Below, one piece after another: positions 7,977 through 15,903 of a stretch of 27,993 bases of DNA (position 1 is the first letter of the stretch; the number at the start of each line of letters is the position of its first letter). This DNA is from Candidatus Thorarchaeota archaeon (lineage in GTDB: Archaea; Asgardarchaeota; Thorarchaeia; Thorarchaeales; Thorarchaeaceae). The DNA lies in assembly GCA_016840965.1 (NCBI GenBank), contig JAEORI010000275.1, positions 1-27,993 of the forward strand, in the 5' to 3' direction. Under the pieces are notes generated by a model that was not told the origin of the DNA, made no database searches, and saw only the letters and a program-made list of their open reading frames with translations. Made by a program: the position numbers and the translations under genes.

Positions 7977-8732
7977 TCACTTGGCTTCATTTAATTTTGC
8001 TAAGTTTTTCTTCCATTCACGCTCAATCCGTTTTTCACGATTATAGTGACCCATCTCGCCCCTATTGTGTGAAGGGTTTCCACTCAGAATAGCCAAACTC
8101 TCAAACAGCAGCAAGACAACAGTAGGAATAAGGGCTGTATAATCCCACGCAAGAAACATACCAAGAATCCAAAGCCATAGTGATGTAATTACTGTCCATG
8201 AACCAGCAATGAAGAAAAACCACTTTCGCTTTGATGCTGAAGCCTTCAGAAATGTCACATAATCGATTTTTACTGTTGGTTCATAGTATTGATCTCTACA
8301 CATTCCATCAAGTTTGATACCAGCCCATTTTCCCCCAATGACTCGACCAATGGGATAGAGAAATGCGATAACTGCAAACACAAAGAGAAAACGTAGACCA
8401 AAGGAACTCCAACTCGATACATCCCATTCAACAATCTCACCCCAAATCAGTGGCGAACCCAGTGCCCATACATATCCCCACAGCGCCAATAATCCCAAGA
8501 TAGTTTCCAACAATAATATTGGAACAAGAGGATATGTTCTGCCCCGATCTATTGCGAACAAAATGTTTCGTATCTCAGATGCTTTCAGTACCTCCTGTTC
8601 ATCAGGTTTGGGTTCTCTCTTAATCTGACGTACAATCTTCCAAAACTGTTTTCGGGTTTCAGTAGGAATTTGTTTGGGATTATTATCGATGATGGACTGA
8701 ATTTCTACTAGTTTCATCAATCTTTCAGTCAT
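7977..8732 (-). CDS. Membrane protein of unknown function
   Basis: 251 residues. An N-terminal soluble helical stretch (about 65 residues, charged) precedes roughly four to five membrane segments: LVPILLLETILGLLALWGYVW, FGLRFLFVFAVIAFLYPIG, WFFFIAGSWTVITSLWLWIL and YTALIPTVVLLLFESLAIL. The C-terminal tail is strongly basic (NREKRIEREWKKNLAKLNEAK). No family is recognised. Start: ATG 8732 with GGGAG about 10 nt upstream. Converges on the DUF1028 gene with 23 nt between stops. No functional inference is possible beyond membrane location. Confidence 0.7.
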   Translation of the reverse strand: MTERLMKLVEIQSIIDNNPKQIPTETRKQFWKIVRQIKREPKPDEQEVLKASEIRNILFAIDRGRTYPLVPILLLETILGLLALWGYVWALGSPLIWGEIVEWDVSSWSSFGLRFLFVFAVIAFLYPIGRVIGGKWAGIKLDGMCRDQYYEPTVKIDYVTFLKASASKRKWFFFIAGSWTVITSLWLWILGMFLAWDYTALIPTVVLLLFESLAILSGNPSHNRGEMGHYNREKRIEREWKKNLAKLNEAK

Positions 8733-8784
8733 ATGATTCCATCTCCCAACAGTCTAGAGAGTTGATTAGCTAAGATTTAATCGC

Positions 8785-8797
8785 TTTGTATACATAA
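8785..8797 (+). promoter_or_regulatory. TATA box giving a leaderless transcript
   Basis: TTTGTATACATAA is centred near 8791, which places the start of transcription at about 8816-8818, immediately before GTG 8820. The absence of an SD before that GTG fits a leaderless archaeal mRNA. Confidence 0.5.
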
Positions 8798-8819
8798 TGA
8801 AGAGTAGATAAGCATCCTT

Positions 8820-9647
8820 GTGAAATTGAATCCCAAGGCAACTCTTCGGAGCTTCTATATGATTTCTAGTGAGATTAGGAGGAGCATCAAAGCTCTCTCT
8901 AAATTCGATCTTGTGGTGAACCACTACAATTTGGCTCTAACTAAAATCGTAGAGGGCCCACCATGGATTGAATTTGATAGAACAAGTTATCCTGGATTTG
9001 AAGCCCATCTCTTCACGATTGCTGATGCATCTCAGTGGATGCCTGAATTGGACTCAGAAGACAACGTGATCCTCTATGGAATAGATAACCGGTCTGACCC
9101 ATTATTCTCATGGATAAGGTTACTAGAAGTCGCAAATGAAGTGATGAGTGTTCTTGAGGACTATCGACAGGAATTGAAACATGGGATTTACCCAAGCACC
9201 GACTGGGCATATAATGAAAATCGTTGGTACCGCAAGAATTGGGAAGGTCCATTTCATAGGTTTAAACCTGCAGAAGAATTCCTCACTTCAGTTGATGAAT
9301 CAATACGAGTCCACATCAAAGCATTAAATGACTTAGGGTTTTCAACAACACAGAGCTGTTCAGGACTAGCGAGAGACCACCCTGATAGGGAACCATATTT
9401 GCCATATGTGATGTTTGATGAGAGAGCTTACACAAGATCAAGTGCTCACTTGTTTACGCTAGCTGACATCACCGGCTGGGTGCCTAGTTATGGTCCTCAC
9501 AATTTCGATATCGAATTTAGACTACATAATTCAGAACGTGCTGAAGAACTCTGGGATAAATTAGTGGTGGTAGCAAGAAGATTAGCAGAGCTACTTGATG
9601 ATTATAAAATCAATCAAAAGCCAGAGCTTGTGGAGCAAATTGTCTAG
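8820..9647 (+). CDS. Tandem-duplicated domain protein, unknown function
   Basis: 275 residues made of two related halves. SSEIRRSIKAL, AHLFTIADASQWMP and EVMSVLEDYRQEL in the first half align in order with VDESIRVHIKAL, AHLFTLADITGWVP and RLAELLDDYKIN in the second. Only the second half carries STTQSCSGLARDHP, a Cys/Ser-rich loop that could be the active or metal site. No family is confidently recognised. Start: GTG 8820, leaderless behind a well-placed TATA box. ATG 8859 with GGAG 7 nt upstream is an alternative, but it would remove residues that still align with the second copy (NPKATLRSF with KPAEEFLTS). Probably cytosolic. Confidence 0.7.
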   Translation: MKLNPKATLRSFYMISSEIRRSIKALSKFDLVVNHYNLALTKIVEGPPWIEFDRTSYPGFEAHLFTIADASQWMPELDSEDNVILYGIDNRSDPLFSWIRLLEVANEVMSVLEDYRQELKHGIYPSTDWAYNENRWYRKNWEGPFHRFKPAEEFLTSVDESIRVHIKALNDLGFSTTQSCSGLARDHPDREPYLPYVMFDERAYTRSSAHLFTLADITGWVPSYGPHNFDIEFRLHNSERAEELWDKLVVVARRLAELLDDYKINQKPELVEQIV

Positions 9648-10041
9648 ATTTCCATATTCTCTAAAAGGAACGCTGTATACTTTTTTTTTCGTGCCAATCG
9701 ATAGGACATTCAGGGAAACATGGGAGATTGTCAAAGAACATCTGGGACATCCTGTTTGGCAATCCTCGCAAAAAGAAGCGGCTAGTATTCATGGTCGTCT
9801 TGTAGGAGTAGACTTCTCCCTCTGTTACGGTTGTGAGAAGTGCATCTATGCATGTCCAACTAATGTCTTTGTACTAATGCATGATGACTCTGGAATCTCA
9901 ATAGCAGACCCTGTTAAAGAGGATGAGTGCATCTTATGTCTTGTTTGCGAGATTGTATGTCCTGTTGAGGCTATTAGTATTGAGCGAGCGGGTGGTTCAG
10001 ACGACACCCTCGACTCTTTGCTAGAGGGAAGGAGAGGATAG
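9598..10041 (+). CDS. 2[4Fe-4S] ferredoxin-like protein
   Basis: About 147 residues. Two complete cluster motifs, CYGCEKCIYACP and CILCLVCEIVCP, give eight Cys for two [4Fe-4S] clusters and mark an electron carrier. The acyl-CoA dehydrogenase gene begins 2 nt after its stop, so the two are co-translated. The ferredoxin is therefore a likely electron acceptor for, or partner of, that enzyme. The start is uncertain: ATG 9598 (used) overlaps the upstream gene by 50 nt. TTG 9640 has GGAG 4 nt upstream, and GTG 9691 begins the better-conserved-looking part (VPIDRTFRETWEIV). A run of nine T at 9681-9689 lies in the doubtful N-terminal part. Confidence 0.8.
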   Translation: MIIKSIKSQSLWSKLSRFPYSLKGTLYTFFFVPIDRTFRETWEIVKEHLGHPVWQSSQKEAASIHGRLVGVDFSLCYGCEKCIYACPTNVFVLMHDDSGISIADPVKEDECILCLVCEIVCPVEAISIERAGGSDDTLDSLLEGRRG

Positions 10042-10043
10042 AG

Positions 10044-11303
10044 ATGTTTGATATTCTGTTAGATGAAACTGAACGAAAGATACGAGATGAGGTGCGCAGG
10101 TTTGTAAGGGACAAGGTCGACCCGGAACTAATACTTGCTATGGACAGTAAGGAAAAAGAGTATCCATATGAATTCATCAAAGCTGCAGCCAAAGAGAACC
10201 TCCTTGGACTACGTTTTCCGAAAGAATATGGAGGCCGCGGCCTTGGCTGGGTTTCCGAAATGGTTGCACTTGAGGAAATTGGTGTTCTAGGAATTGCGCT
10301 TGGTTGTGCATATTCGTTGCCAAGTATTGTGGGTGAAGCCATCAACAAATTTGGTAGCGTCGAACAAAAGAAGGAGTATCTACTTCCAACTCTAAAAGGG
10401 AAGAAGATTTGTGGCGAAGGCTTGACTGAACCACGAGGTGGGTCAGATTTCTTTGGTACAAATACGACCGCCATTAAACATGGCGACACCTTTGTGATTA
10501 ATGGCGAGAAACGTTTTGTCGCAGGTGGTGTTGGAGCTGATTATTTCTTAGTGTATGCCAAGACAAACTTTGAAGCTCCGCCCCATGAATCACTAAGTGC
10601 ATTTCTTATAGACCGCGATATGGGCGTCAAGGTTGAAGAAGAGTACGAACTCCTTGGTTGTCGTGGTATGGGTGCTGCAAGAATAGTGATGCGCGATGTT
10701 GAAGTACCTGTTACAAACTTGGTTGGTAAACTGAACGATGGGACTTCGATTTTCAATGCAATGATGGTTCCTGAAAGGTTGACCTCTGCAGCAGGTCCAA
10801 TTGGAATGGGTCGAGCCGCTATTGAGATTGCTGTGAGATATGCAGACAAAAGAGAAGCCTTCGGACGGGTTATCAAGAAATTTGAAGCTATAAGCTTCAA
10901 AGTGGCTGATTGTACCACCTCCTTAGATGCTGCGAGAGGTCTTGTTTTTCGTGCTGCTAAGAAGGCAGATACCGGAGATTGGTGTCGAAAAGAGGTTTCT
11001 CAAGCGAAAGTGTTTGCGACAGAGGCTGGTTTTACATCTGTTCATGAAGCGATGCAAATTCTTGGTGGGATAGGATATACAGATGTGTATCCAATTGAGC
11101 GGCTTTATCGTGATGCTAGACTTGCTACTATCTGGACTGGGAGCAATGAAGTCCAGAGACTGATCATTCAAAATGAGGTTTTCAGTGAAATTCTGTCGGA
11201 AGACCGATCTCTAAAACGGGACGTAGAATTAGATACACCAGGCGCTCATAAGACAAAAGAAAAAGTATACTCTGAAGATCCCGAGAAGTACTATCCCTCT
11301 TGA
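10044..11303 (+). CDS. Acyl-CoA dehydrogenase
   Basis: 419 residues, FAD-dependent alpha,beta-dehydrogenation of an acyl-CoA. Domains in order: helical N-terminal domain (1-115); beta domain with GEGLTEPRGGSDF (124-136) for flavin/substrate contact; C-terminal four-helix domain with REAFGRVIKKFEAI and QILGGIGYTDVYPIERLYRDAR. The usual medium-chain catalytic Glu (YEGT motif) is replaced: the sequence is IWTGS with Thr365. Instead Glu244 in VPERLTSAAGPIG matches the helix-G Glu of isovaleryl-CoA/long-chain dehydrogenases. So a branched or long substrate is more likely than a medium-chain one. A 40-residue charged C-terminal tail (from about 380) is extra. Start: ATG 10044 with GGAGAGG upstream. 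Co-operonic with the ferredoxin; no electron-transfer flavoprotein gene is nearby. Confidence 0.9.
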   Translation: MFDILLDETERKIRDEVRRFVRDKVDPELILAMDSKEKEYPYEFIKAAAKENLLGLRFPKEYGGRGLGWVSEMVALEEIGVLGIALGCAYSLPSIVGEAINKFGSVEQKKEYLLPTLKGKKICGEGLTEPRGGSDFFGTNTTAIKHGDTFVINGEKRFVAGGVGADYFLVYAKTNFEAPPHESLSAFLIDRDMGVKVEEEYELLGCRGMGAARIVMRDVEVPVTNLVGKLNDGTSIFNAMMVPERLTSAAGPIGMGRAAIEIAVRYADKREAFGRVIKKFEAISFKVADCTTSLDAARGLVFRAAKKADTGDWCRKEVSQAKVFATEAGFTSVHEAMQILGGIGYTDVYPIERLYRDARLATIWTGSNEVQRLIIQNEVFSEILSEDRSLKRDVELDTPGAHKTKEKVYSEDPEKYYPS

Positions 11304-11445
11304 GGCATTCTTCTCTCTGTCAATGAAGGTCATTTTCACAGTATAGTCGAAACTGACAAATTCTACTCTCCTCCCACTTCCGTTTTCACAAACTTCATAT
11401 CTTTAACTAGAATTAACAATAATTAAAACTCAAAGAGGAATATAA

Positions 11446-11610
11446 ATGGGAAAACTCGTTTGCGCTAAGTGTGGGGCAGAAGTTTCTGTACCAGTTCATT
11501 GTGGGAGAGAGATGCATGTTGAAGGCGATCAGCTAGTCTGTTGGATGGGTGCAGTCTGTGGGCACCGGGACATTCCTCAACACTGTGGCACCTCCATGAC
11601 ACTCAAATAG
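11446..11610 (+). CDS. 54-residue Cys/His metal-binding mini-protein
   Basis: ATG 11446 to TAG 11608-11610, with GAGG at 11435-11438 seven nt upstream. The protein has Cys at 6, 9, 19, 32, 38 and 47 and His at 18, 24, 40 and 46. A zinc-ribbon-like LVCAKCG opens it, and LVCWMGAVCGH gives a second knuckle-like part. VPVHCGREM (15-23) and IPQHCGTSM (43-51) are two copies of an HCGxxM motif. That suggests binding of zinc or a soft metal such as copper. It lies 30 nt before the nitroreductase and is probably co-transcribed. No named family is claimed. Confidence 0.75.
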   Translation: MGKLVCAKCGAEVSVPVHCGREMHVEGDQLVCWMGAVCGHRDIPQHCGTSMTLK

Positions 11611-11640
11611 TGATGAAGGGAAGAAAATTGTGGGGATTTA

Positions 11641-12183
11641 ATGATTTTAGATGAAATTATGAAGAGACGTAGCGGTAGAGCATTTTCTGATAAACCAGTA
11701 TCTGATGAAATGATCAATTCCATTTTAGAAGCAGGCCGTTGGGCTCCATCCTGTTCGAATACACAAGCATGGAACTTTGTAGTCTTGAAAGACCCCCAGA
11801 TTCTATCAAAAGCTCATGAAGCACTAAGTAGAGGGAATGCATACGCTAAAGCCGCACCAGTCATGATTTTAGTCGCTGCAAAGGAAGATGGAGGATGTTC
11901 GTCTCATGGGCTACCCTATTTCATGATGGATGTTGGTCTCGCAGTTGAAAACATGCTTCTTCAGACAGTTCATCTTGGGCTTTTGGGACACCCCACTGCA
12001 GGATGGAATGAGGATATGCTCAAAGAGGTAACAGGGATCCCTATGGAATATCGCATCGTTACGGTTGTCTTCATCGGTTATGAAGGAAATCCTGAGATGC
12101 TTGATGAACGATCAAGAGAGAAGGAGAAGGCTCCAAGAACGAGGAAGGACTTTTCTGAAGTTGTACACTGGAATGGCTGGTAA
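11641..12183 (+). CDS. Nitroreductase family FMN oxidoreductase
   Basis: 180 residues, compact nitroreductase fold. N-terminal RRSGRAFSDKPVSDE (FMN phosphate-binding RRS.R motif at about 9-14), then APSCSNTQAWNFVV (residues 36-49), YFMMDVGLAVENMLLQ and a C-terminal VVFIGY strand followed by a basic tail with RTRKDFSEVV. Family members are FMN-dependent, usually homodimeric NAD(P)H oxidoreductases; the physiological substrate cannot be deduced. Start: ATG 11641 preceded by GGGGA. Likely an operon with the Cys/His mini-protein upstream. Confidence 0.9.
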   Translation: MILDEIMKRRSGRAFSDKPVSDEMINSILEAGRWAPSCSNTQAWNFVVLKDPQILSKAHEALSRGNAYAKAAPVMILVAAKEDGGCSSHGLPYFMMDVGLAVENMLLQTVHLGLLGHPTAGWNEDMLKEVTGIPMEYRIVTVVFIGYEGNPEMLDERSREKEKAPRTRKDFSEVVHWNGW

Positions 12184-12271
12184 TTCCGTGATACTGTTCA
12201 ATCATTCTGTGTTCATAAAAAAGGATTAATGCACGCTCTTCCTTATTGAGTCATGCCGCGGAGATGAGTCT

Positions 12272-12652
12272 ATGCAATATTGGGATTTTACCATTTTAGG
12301 AGCTCCAGGAATCATCATTGGAATTATCTTTGGATATTCGATTGGTGGTATGGACGACCTTAACTTCGCCTATCGTATCGGTCTGGGGGTTATCGTCAGT
12401 TTCTTTGGTGGGATGATCACATCACTGCTTTTCACATATGTACAGTTAGTTCCTATTGCCATAAATACGTATGAAGTGCTCTTCATAATACTTTCATTCT
12501 TTGGTGGTTATGCTTTGGGGGCTATTTCAAATTGGGCTCCTTTGCCTGATAAAACACCAAAGCGTCATGTAGTTTTCGAACCTGATGATGACGATTTTGA
12601 TAAAGAGCTCGAAGAGGCAATGGGTGGAGACTTCAAAGCAAACAACAGTTAA
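12272..12652 (+). CDS. Small membrane protein with acidic tail, unknown
   Basis: 126 residues. Three hydrophobic segments (about 9-25, 36-57 and 66-86) contain GxxxG-like spacing. They are followed by a cytosolic tail rich in Asp/Glu (EPDDDDFDKELEEAMGG). No family is recognised. Start: ATG 12272 with GGAG 8 nt upstream (12260-12263). The next gene, also a membrane protein, starts 53 nt downstream on the same strand, so the two may form one transcription unit. Confidence 0.65.
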   Translation: MQYWDFTILGAPGIIIGIIFGYSIGGMDDLNFAYRIGLGVIVSFFGGMITSLLFTYVQLVPIAINTYEVLFIILSFFGGYALGAISNWAPLPDKTPKRHVVFEPDDDDFDKELEEAMGGDFKANNS

Positions 12653-12705
12653 AGGCAGAGCTCCTATCGTATCTTCTTACTTGAGCCTTGAAGAGGTAAG
12701 ATAGA

Positions 12706-13944
12706 ATGCGAAAAATGCTACCACATTTTCTCTTTATGTTCACAATCACCTGCCTATGGGTATCGACTGTGCTTATGCCTATTCAAGCAGCACCCCCCGC
12801 TGGTTGGAGTGGCGATGATAATCTTGGCTTCTTACTTGAAGTGAATGGAATAAATGCGGCTACATCCGATGCTGCAAATCCAATCCCACTTGATGTATAT
12901 GATCCGATAACAATCAATGTCACTATACTCACGGAAACCAATCTAACAATTCAAGAAGCAAAATTCCAGATGTCCTACTTGTCCATACCCATCATAAATC
13001 CCCCACCATTTGATATGAGTGGCTATGGTGAAATTCCTGATAGTACAACTGCGAGTTTCTCTTTGGGACCAATATCACTTGCTTCACTTTTCACCTTTGG
13101 CAACATTACACTGATTTCAGGTACTATTACAGGCCTTTTCTCATTTACATATTCTAATTCATCCTCACCCGGTGTTAACATAACTATTAGCGAGGACTTT
13201 GTTCTTCGAATTGGACCAACCGGTTTTGGCGTGCTCTTCTCAGTCACTGGACTTGTTACAGCAGGTTTTGCAGTGATGGCTGTCTTTTCATTGATTATAT
13301 CTCTTGATGAGTTTCAAAGAGGGATTCTTGCAGCACGGAAAATGAAAGGCGCAAAAAGAGGATCCGATGTAGGAATTTTTCCATCAGCTGTTGTTCTTCG
13401 TAGGAAACCAAAGAAGGGCGGAGAATCAATTGACAAAGATGAACTTGTAAGGCGAGTAAGTCAGGCTGCAAGCAGTGCTTGGAATGGAAAACGTTGTCCA
13501 CAATGCGGAAAGAAATGGAGTAAGGATGCTCCTACATGCGGGAAATGTGGAATTGACACCAATGCAGCAATACAGCACTTCTCTCAAGATATTGCAGAAT
13601 ATGCACCTAAAGCTCTACGCGTTATCCAACCAAAATCGAAAGTCACCGTCGGACAACTTGGTAAGAAGCTCAGACTAAAACCTGACAAAGCTGGTGCTCT
13701 TGCGGCAGCACTAGTTGATATGGGGGCTTTACAAACAAAGTCTGTAAAGGTCCCTCTGAAGAAGGTCGCATTCGCAGGTATGAGTCTAGCTGGCATTTAC
13801 TGGTCAATCATGCAGATGTTCTATGGCGCGACTCCTGATTTGGTAACTGTGCTTCTCACAACAACTGCAGGGCTTGTAGTGTCAGTCTTCATAGGGTATT
13901 TCATGAACTTTCTTGCCAGAATCAATCCTTTGGGATATGATTAG
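12706..13944 (+). CDS. Membrane protein with ectodomain, zinc ribbon and winged-helix-like domain
   Basis: 412 residues. Order: signal peptide (1-28, ending IQAAP); an extracellular beta-rich, Thr/Ser/Asn-rich domain (29-165) with several N-linked glycosylation-like sites; a membrane helix (about 172-198, LFSVTGLVTAGFAVMAVF); a cytosolic basic linker; a zinc ribbon CPQCG...CGKCG (about 264-283); a wHTH-like stretch KVTVGQLGKKLRL...ALVDMGALQTK (about 311-345); and two C-terminal membrane helices (about 358-402). The layout suggests a transmembrane sensor or adaptor, with the ectodomain linked to a cytosolic nucleic-acid- or protein-binding part. That is inference; no named family is recognised. 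Start: ATG 12706 with GAGG 9 nt upstream, partly inside a weak TCTTAC/GTAAGA hairpin. Confidence 0.7.
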   Translation: MRKMLPHFLFMFTITCLWVSTVLMPIQAAPPAGWSGDDNLGFLLEVNGINAATSDAANPIPLDVYDPITINVTILTETNLTIQEAKFQMSYLSIPIINPPPFDMSGYGEIPDSTTASFSLGPISLASLFTFGNITLISGTITGLFSFTYSNSSSPGVNITISEDFVLRIGPTGFGVLFSVTGLVTAGFAVMAVFSLIISLDEFQRGILAARKMKGAKRGSDVGIFPSAVVLRRKPKKGGESIDKDELVRRVSQAASSAWNGKRCPQCGKKWSKDAPTCGKCGIDTNAAIQHFSQDIAEYAPKALRVIQPKSKVTVGQLGKKLRLKPDKAGALAAALVDMGALQTKSVKVPLKKVAFAGMSLAGIYWSIMQMFYGATPDLVTVLLTTTAGLVVSVFIGYFMNFLARINPLGYD

Positions 13945-13950
13945 ATGTCA

Positions 13951-13990
13951 GAGTGGAGCGGGTCATTCCCGTTCCATTCTACTTTCTTTC
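13951..13990 (+). terminator. Hairpin terminator after the zinc-ribbon membrane protein
   Basis: GAGTGGAGCGGG (13951-13962) pairs with CCCGTTCCATTC (13968-13979) over 12 bp, with two G-U wobbles on the plus-strand RNA and a TCATT loop. It is followed by pyrimidine-rich TACTTTCTTTC. It lies 6 nt after the stop codon. Confidence 0.65.
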
Positions 13991-14002
13991 AAGTCGTGGT
14001 CA

Positions 14003-14014
14003 AGACATATAACA
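14003..14014 (+). promoter_or_regulatory. TATA box for the metallo-beta-lactamase gene
   Basis: AGACATATAACA contains CATATAA about 60 nt before ATG 14071, predicting a leader of roughly 35 nt. It lies downstream of the hairpin terminator, consistent with a new transcription unit. Confidence 0.4.
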
Positions 14015-14070
14015 TCATTATTAATCATCATCGGGAAACAATGCTATTCACAACTGGGATTGTGTAACAA

Positions 14071-14811
14071 ATGGCTAGTGGTATGTTTGATAGTCACAAA
14101 TCGGAATGGGAAAATGATGAAGTCCGAGTGTCTGTCCCTTTCAGTGCAGCAGGAGTTAGCACTACAATAATGCTTACTTCGAAGTTCACAGGCAAAATGA
14201 TGCTACTTGATGTTGGAGATGGCATCCTCAGAGACTTGTTGGCTACTGGCACCATTGATTTTGTCCATGATATTGATCCAATAGCAATCTCGCACGGTCA
14301 TTTTGACCACATAGGTGGTCTTCACTCACTCTTTGGATTCATGCGTATGATGGGACGAAAAAATCCTCTCAACATACTGATTCCCACTGGCTGTGAGGAG
14401 GTTATTACTATAATCAAAGGATATCGAAACCTCTATAGTGAAACCCTGCCTTACAAAATTTGGTATCATGAGATTGCTCAGGGTTCGGGCTTTGACACTG
14501 ATTTTTTCAAACTAAAGTCCTTTGAAGTTGAACACTTCTCGCTTGAGTTTGATTCCGGTTCTGGAAACTTGGAACCCTCCTTGGGATTCCGAGTGCAAGT
14601 TGGTGAAACTATTATTGGTTACACTGGCGACACACGTCTATGCTCAGGCGCTGAGGTAGTCGTACGCGATGCTGACTTGGCGATTATAGAAGCAACACAA
14701 AAGGTAGCTCCAGAATCAGGTCATCGTGTTCATCTCACACTGGATGAAGCTAAGAATCTCGGAAACCTTGCAAAGGAATTTATTCTAATTCACAAGATAC
14801 CGGAAATTTAG
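14071..14811 (+). CDS. Metallo-beta-lactamase fold hydrolase
   Basis: 246 residues. The metal motif SHGHFDHIGG (about residues 73-82) gives HxHxDH, and GYTGDTRLCSG provides the bridging Asp. VEHFSLEF carries a further His near residue 158, and the chain ends ILIHKIPEI, where the last metal His (IHK) is expected. The fold resembles ribonuclease Z-like and Mbl-hydrolase enzymes. The typical flexible arm of tRNase Z is not seen, so a general phosphodiesterase or hydrolase is as likely. Start: ATG 14071; ATG 14083 is an alternative and neither has a strong SD. It converges on the phosphate transporter gene. Confidence 0.85.
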   Translation: MASGMFDSHKSEWENDEVRVSVPFSAAGVSTTIMLTSKFTGKMMLLDVGDGILRDLLATGTIDFVHDIDPIAISHGHFDHIGGLHSLFGFMRMMGRKNPLNILIPTGCEEVITIIKGYRNLYSETLPYKIWYHEIAQGSGFDTDFFKLKSFEVEHFSLEFDSGSGNLEPSLGFRVQVGETIIGYTGDTRLCSGAEVVVRDADLAIIEATQKVAPESGHRVHLTLDEAKNLGNLAKEFILIHKIPEI

Positions 14812-14857
14812 AACATTTACTATTCCATAATTCTGACCTTTATATCGAAAGAATGAC

Positions 14858-15886
14858 CTAGAAGAAAGGTGTTATGACTGCAAAAATAATGACTCCAAAG
14901 ACTGCAGATATTGGAACTGTAATAACCCAAGATATCAAGATCTCCTTTACTTGATTTGTTTTAACGGGGGTCTGAGCGACCCATCCTACAGCAATCAAAG
15001 CGGCTACCAATACATGGGTGCCGCTTAGCGGGAACCCCATATATGTTCCAACAAGCATCACTAGAGCAACTGATACAGAGGCTGCTAGAGCTGATGTAGG
15101 TGTCAAGGTCACTACTTCAGTAGCAAGCACCTTGATTACCTTCCGTCCCACAACGATTAGACCAACAGCCATACCTAATCCTCCAACAAATAATGGGATG
15201 AGAATCCCAGGAAGAAGAAAAGGACCAAAACTAATTGCTGTTTCAAAATCAGGAAGAGAGACCAAAGGTGCAACTGCATTTGCAACATCATTCCCGCCTC
15301 TGCTCAAACTTGTGATAATTAGGAAAAGCGCTAGTCCGTATGAGGCAATCTGCTCTTGTCTTTCACGTCCAGCTAGACCAGTGACTCGAGTCTGGAATTT
15401 CCTAACCCCCCAGAATACACCTCCCGCAATCAAAAACCCTAGCAAAGGAGACACAATCCAACCAATAAAAATCTCCATTACAACTGACCAAGATACTACT
15501 TCAATACCCCATCCTGATTCTCCAAGAAATGGAGCTGAAATAGCCACACCAAGTACAGATCCCACGATACATTGGGTTGTACTAATTGGAAGCCCTTTGG
15601 ATATGGATGCTATCAATAACCAAATCGTCATAGCAACCAGAACTGCAAAGACCATTGCGGGAGTCATACTCTGTTGTGACACTAAGTCTGAACCAACTTT
15701 CTCTGATACACCGCCTCCAAGTGTCATAGCTCCTATAACACTCAACAAGCCTCCTAGTAAGACTGCTACGTTCAAAGAAAAGATCCTAGCTCCCACTGCA
15801 GGACTCATTGCTTCGTCATTGCCACCAATAGCGAATGCAACGACAAAACCAAGGACGAGTACAGCAAGTAATAGTAAGGGGTCCAA
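14858..15886 (-). CDS. pit: Inorganic phosphate transporter, Pit family
   Basis: 342 residues, a multi-spanning phosphate permease (PiT/PHO4 family). The two family signatures are AIGGNDEAMSPAVG (GGND at 21-24) and RGGNDVANAVAPL (GGND at 197-200), one per inverted half. The soluble loop about 162-180 separates the halves. SGTHVLVAALIAVGW near the end mirrors STTQCIVGSVLGVA in the first half. Start: TTG 15886 giving MDPLLLL, with GGGAGG about 11 nt upstream; no ATG is available before the first signature. It is 17 nt downstream of the PhoU-like gene on the same strand, the classical pair for regulated low-affinity phosphate uptake. Confidence 0.92.
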   Translation of the reverse strand: MDPLLLLAVLVLGFVVAFAIGGNDEAMSPAVGARIFSLNVAVLLGGLLSVIGAMTLGGGVSEKVGSDLVSQQSMTPAMVFAVLVAMTIWLLIASISKGLPISTTQCIVGSVLGVAISAPFLGESGWGIEVVSWSVVMEIFIGWIVSPLLGFLIAGGVFWGVRKFQTRVTGLAGRERQEQIASYGLALFLIITSLSRGGNDVANAVAPLVSLPDFETAISFGPFLLPGILIPLFVGGLGMAVGLIVVGRKVIKVLATEVVTLTPTSALAASVSVALVMLVGTYMGFPLSGTHVLVAALIAVGWVAQTPVKTNQVKEILISWVITVPISAVFGVIIFAVITPFF

Positions 15887-15903
15887 TGAACAAGGTCCTC
15901 CCT

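Noticed and set aside
9681..9689. Nine-T tract as a programmed frameshift or phase-variable site in the ferredoxin
   Set aside because: The frame is intact through it, and it lies in a region that may be untranslated if the start is GTG 9691. Too weak to claim.
12675..12701. Hairpin hiding the ribosome site of the 12706 gene as a riboswitch
   Set aside because: Only a 6-bp TCTTAC/GTAAGA stem with a 15-nt loop; no known riboswitch core.
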